A stretch of DNA of 64,000 nt from JAJFUI01 sp039698035 (GTDB lineage Bacteria; Planctomycetota; Planctomycetia; Pirellulales; Thermoguttaceae): assembly GCA_039698035.1 (NCBI GenBank), contig JBDKSW010000011.1, positions 1 to 64,000 on the forward strand, in the 5' to 3' direction. Each line of letters starts with the position of its first letter. The first letter of the stretch is position 1. The notes under the pieces were generated by a model. The model was not told where the DNA came from, ran no database searches, and was given only the letters and a program-made list of their open reading frames with translations. Positions 61,859 to 64,000 of this stretch are shown here, piece after piece. The translations under genes and the position numbers were made by a program.

Positions 61859-63601
61859 TCACTCACTAATCTCTCGAACGTATTTCTTCACTTCTTCCTT
61901 GAGGTAGTTTTTCACATCGCGAGCGTTTTCCATCCCCATGACCCGCTGGGCCACCGCTTCGCATTCCGGAATTGCCACGCTGCGGCAAATGCTTTTCACT
62001 TCGGGAATCGCGCTGGGTGTCAGGCTGAACTGCCGCAAGCCCATCCCCAGAAGCAGCATCGTGTACAGCGGGCTGCCGCTCATTTGGCCGCACATGCTAA
62101 TCGGCAACTGTTTCTGGCCGGCCGCTTTAATCGACATGTCGATGAGCCGCAACACGGCCGGATCCGCCGGGTTGTACAGCCCCACGACGTCCTTGTTGCT
62201 CCGATCGACGGCCAACGTGTACTGAACCAGATCGTTGGTGCCGATGCTGAGAAAATCGACCTCCTCGACGAAACGGTCAATCATCATTACGGCGGCCGGC
62301 GTTTCGACCATCATGCCCACGGGCACCTTGCGGTCGAACGGAATGTTGTGCTCTTGCAGATCCTCCATGACATCCGTCATCGCCATTTTGGCCTGCCGCA
62401 ACTCCATCAGCGTGGAGACCAGCGGGAACATGATGCGAATCTTGCCCAGCGGCGTCGCTCGCAGGATGGCCCGCAACTGCGTGCGGAACAACGGCAGATT
62501 GCGGAGCGCCAAGCGAATACTTCGCAAGCCAAGACACGGATTGCGTTCATCCTCCATCTGGGCCATGTTTGGCATCTTGTCGGCGCCCAGATCGAAAGTG
62601 CGGATCACCACCGGCTTCTGCTCCATCGCTTGCACGACACGGCAGTAGGCCTGGTAATGGACTTCCTCGGTGGGCTCGCTGTCGGCGCCGAGATAAAGGA
62701 ACTCGGTGCGATAGAGCCCGACGCCGTCGGCCCCGCGGTCCAGACAATGATCGACTTCATAGGGGAACTCGATGTTGCCTAGCAGTTGGATGCGAACGCC
62801 GTCGCGGGTCTCGGCCGGCAGATTGCGGAGCGGTTCGAGCTTGCTGGCCTGGATGCGAAGCTCTTCGGCCTCGCGCCGGTAACGACTAAGCGTTTCTTCG
62901 TCGGGCTGGAGAATGACCAGGCCTTTGTCGCCGTCGATGATAGTCAGCTCGCCACCGGAGACCTCGGTCAGGAAGGCCCCGGTGCCGACGACAGCCGGAA
63001 TCTCGAGCGCCTCGGCGACAATGGCCGTGTGGCTGCCCGGGCCGCCCATTTCGGTCACAAAGCCGCGAACAAAACGCCGGTCGAGATTGGCCGTCTCGCT
63101 GGGCGTCAGGTTGTGCGCCAAGATCAGGACGGGCGAGGTCAAATGGGCAATCCCCTCGCGGCGACGGCCCAACAGGTGACGCAGCAACCGCTTCTCGATG
63201 TCGAAGATGTCGTTGGCGCGCTCGGCCAGATACGAACTTTCCAGACGCTGGAACACCTGGGCGTAGCGGCGCAACACGCGGCTCACGGCGTACTCCGGCG
63301 AGTAGTGCCGCTGGCGGATCATTTCCTCGACTTCGCTGCGGAGCTTGGCGTCCTGCAGCATCTGCAAGTGGGCTTCAAAAATGCCGCCATACTTCTCGCC
63401 CAACTCGGCGGCAACCGTTTCGCGGTGGTGCGCGATCTCGGTCGCAGCGGCCGAAACGGCCTTTTCGAGCCGTTCAAGCTCATCGACGACCGCATCGCGC
63501 GCAACGAACCGCCGGGGGATGCGAAATCCCTCGTTGTCCATCACCAACGCCTCGCCGATGGCCACACCGGGCGAGACGGCTATTCCTTGCAGTTTTCTCA
63601 T
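61859..63601 (-). CDS. ptsI: PTS enzyme I (phosphoenolpyruvate-protein phosphotransferase)
   Basis: A 580-residue cytosolic enzyme that takes phosphate from PEP to its active His and passes it to HPr. The His is in GGPGSHTAIVAEALEIPAVVG (~residues 182-202), and the PEP-binding barrel has LYRTEFLYLG, MFPLVSTL and FSIGTNDLVQYTLAVDR, which are typical, plus MCGQMSG near the end where the usual MCGEMA has Gln in place of Glu. Start ATG 63601 (MRKLQGIAVSPGVAIGEALV) as usual. Upstream on the same strand is HPr. No sugar-specific permease is seen in the window. Confidence 0.96.
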   Translation of the reverse strand: MRKLQGIAVSPGVAIGEALVMDNEGFRIPRRFVARDAVVDELERLEKAVSAAATEIAHHRETVAAELGEKYGGIFEAHLQMLQDAKLRSEVEEMIRQRHYSPEYAVSRVLRRYAQVFQRLESSYLAERANDIFDIEKRLLRHLLGRRREGIAHLTSPVLILAHNLTPSETANLDRRFVRGFVTEMGGPGSHTAIVAEALEIPAVVGTGAFLTEVSGGELTIIDGDKGLVILQPDEETLSRYRREAEELRIQASKLEPLRNLPAETRDGVRIQLLGNIEFPYEVDHCLDRGADGVGLYRTEFLYLGADSEPTEEVHYQAYCRVVQAMEQKPVVIRTFDLGADKMPNMAQMEDERNPCLGLRSIRLALRNLPLFRTQLRAILRATPLGKIRIMFPLVSTLMELRQAKMAMTDVMEDLQEHNIPFDRKVPVGMMVETPAAVMMIDRFVEEVDFLSIGTNDLVQYTLAVDRSNKDVVGLYNPADPAVLRLIDMSIKAAGQKQLPISMCGQMSGSPLYTMLLLGMGLRQFSLTPSAIPEVKSICRSVAIPECEAVAQRVMGMENARDVKNYLKEEVKKYVREISE

Positions 63602-63829
63602 CGATGTAATTTTACACGGCCAACGAGCGACGATATGAGCTGGCTCGCCTCTCGCGGCTCATCCGGTTGCCCCAAAAAACTCGACTCGTGGTCGCACGCC
63701 TTGGAATCGCGGCCGGGCGGCATTGCCCTGCGGGGACGTCGTCCGTCTCGCGACTCGGCTGCTTCGTCACGCCCTTTCGAGGCGTGCCACACACAATTCC
63801 CTACTTTCCGTCGCACGCAAGGTGAGCGA

Positions 63830-64000
63830 TTATGCTTCGTCGCCGAACTGGCCGGCCAGCAACGGCTCGATGGAATCCAGCACGGCCCTGGCATCCGGCC
63901 CTGAGGCCTGGATTTCGACGCTTTCGCCCGGTTCGGCCACAAGTGTCAGGATCTGCAGCACTTCGGTACCCGGCACCCGGCGGTCATCCTTGATCAACGT
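63830..64000 (-). CDS. ptsH: Phosphocarrier protein HPr, C-terminal part
   Basis: The last 56 residues of an HPr-like protein, cut by the window edge. TLIKDDRRVPGTEVLQILTLV and EPGESVEIQASGPDARAVLDSIEPLLAGQFGDEA match the second half of HPr (usual phrase: ...SIMGVLMLAAxxGxxVxIxAxGxDAxxALxxLxxLI). The Ser46 segment and active His15 are off the window or not visible. It lies 228 bp before ptsI on the same strand, probably one operon. Its stop codon is at 63830-63832. Confidence 0.85.
   Translation of the reverse strand, partial: TLIKDDRRVPGTEVLQILTLVAEPGESVEIQASGPDARAVLDSIEPLLAGQFGDEA

Overview
The window looks like chromosomal DNA of a planctomycete, most probably a Pirellulales-type bacterium. 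The basis is gene content: a DUF4159/terpene-cyclase-like protein next to MoxR, DUF58, BatA-type and von Willebrand A proteins, a TIGR03790 secreted protein, ThuA-like and Tat-exported enzymes, leucine-rich-repeat and SH3 envelope proteins, and many conserved hypotheticals with signal peptides. GC content is high by eye. About 54 protein genes, one tRNA and several promoter- or terminator-like sites can be supported. No rRNA, CRISPR array, insertion sequence or prophage was seen.

Layout. 0.3-5.5 kb: an orphan membrane protein, then a tight DUF2339/DUF3999 pair. 5.7-5.8 kb: tRNA-Leu(UAA) with its own terminator. 6-9.9 kb: envelope genes (two lipoproteins or lipoprotein-like proteins, a lipoprotein metallopeptidase, an HtrA-type protease). 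10-11.75 kb: a compact restriction-modification island (HTH protein, DNA methyltransferase and a convergent PD-(D/E)xK nuclease). 12-15.1 kb: an exported D-aminopeptidase, an M24-fold protein that seems to have lost its metal ligands, and adenylylsulfate kinase. 15.2-22.3 kb: SH3 protein, TIGR03790 protein, LRR protein, tadA, and a large MMPL/RND exporter on the minus strand. 22.5-25.4 kb: glnA behind a sigma-54-type promoter and an NtrC-like site, then a PfkB-family kinase. 26-30.5 kb: a small unknown protein, a cold-shock protein, a Tat-exported GH5 glycosidase and an amino-acid permease.

30.7-38.3 kb: infA, a secreted unknown protein, rubrerythrin, an NtrC-family response regulator, a UDP-sugar dehydrogenase and a GT39-like glycosyltransferase. 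38.3-47.5 kb: the DUF4159 protein diverges from a four-gene MoxR-DUF58-BatA-vWA operon across a 156-bp region carrying promoter-like sites both ways. 47.6-52.9 kb: a four-domain S1 protein, a HAMP membrane protein, a ThuA-like protein, a small unknown protein, an O6-alkylguanine transferase and a conserved unknown. 53.1-58 kb: two tandem tatA genes behind a near-consensus promoter, then MarR-MacA-MacB. 58.1-64 kb (minus strand): rplU, marC, RNase E/G, a DUF2344 protein, ptsI and the 3' end of ptsH.

The most notable items are the sigma-54/NtrC-like control region of glnA, the self-contained restriction-modification island, the inactive-looking M24 protein beside an intact D-aminopeptidase, and the divergent control region of the MoxR/DUF4159 locus. 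All family assignments come from reading motifs by eye; no database search was run.
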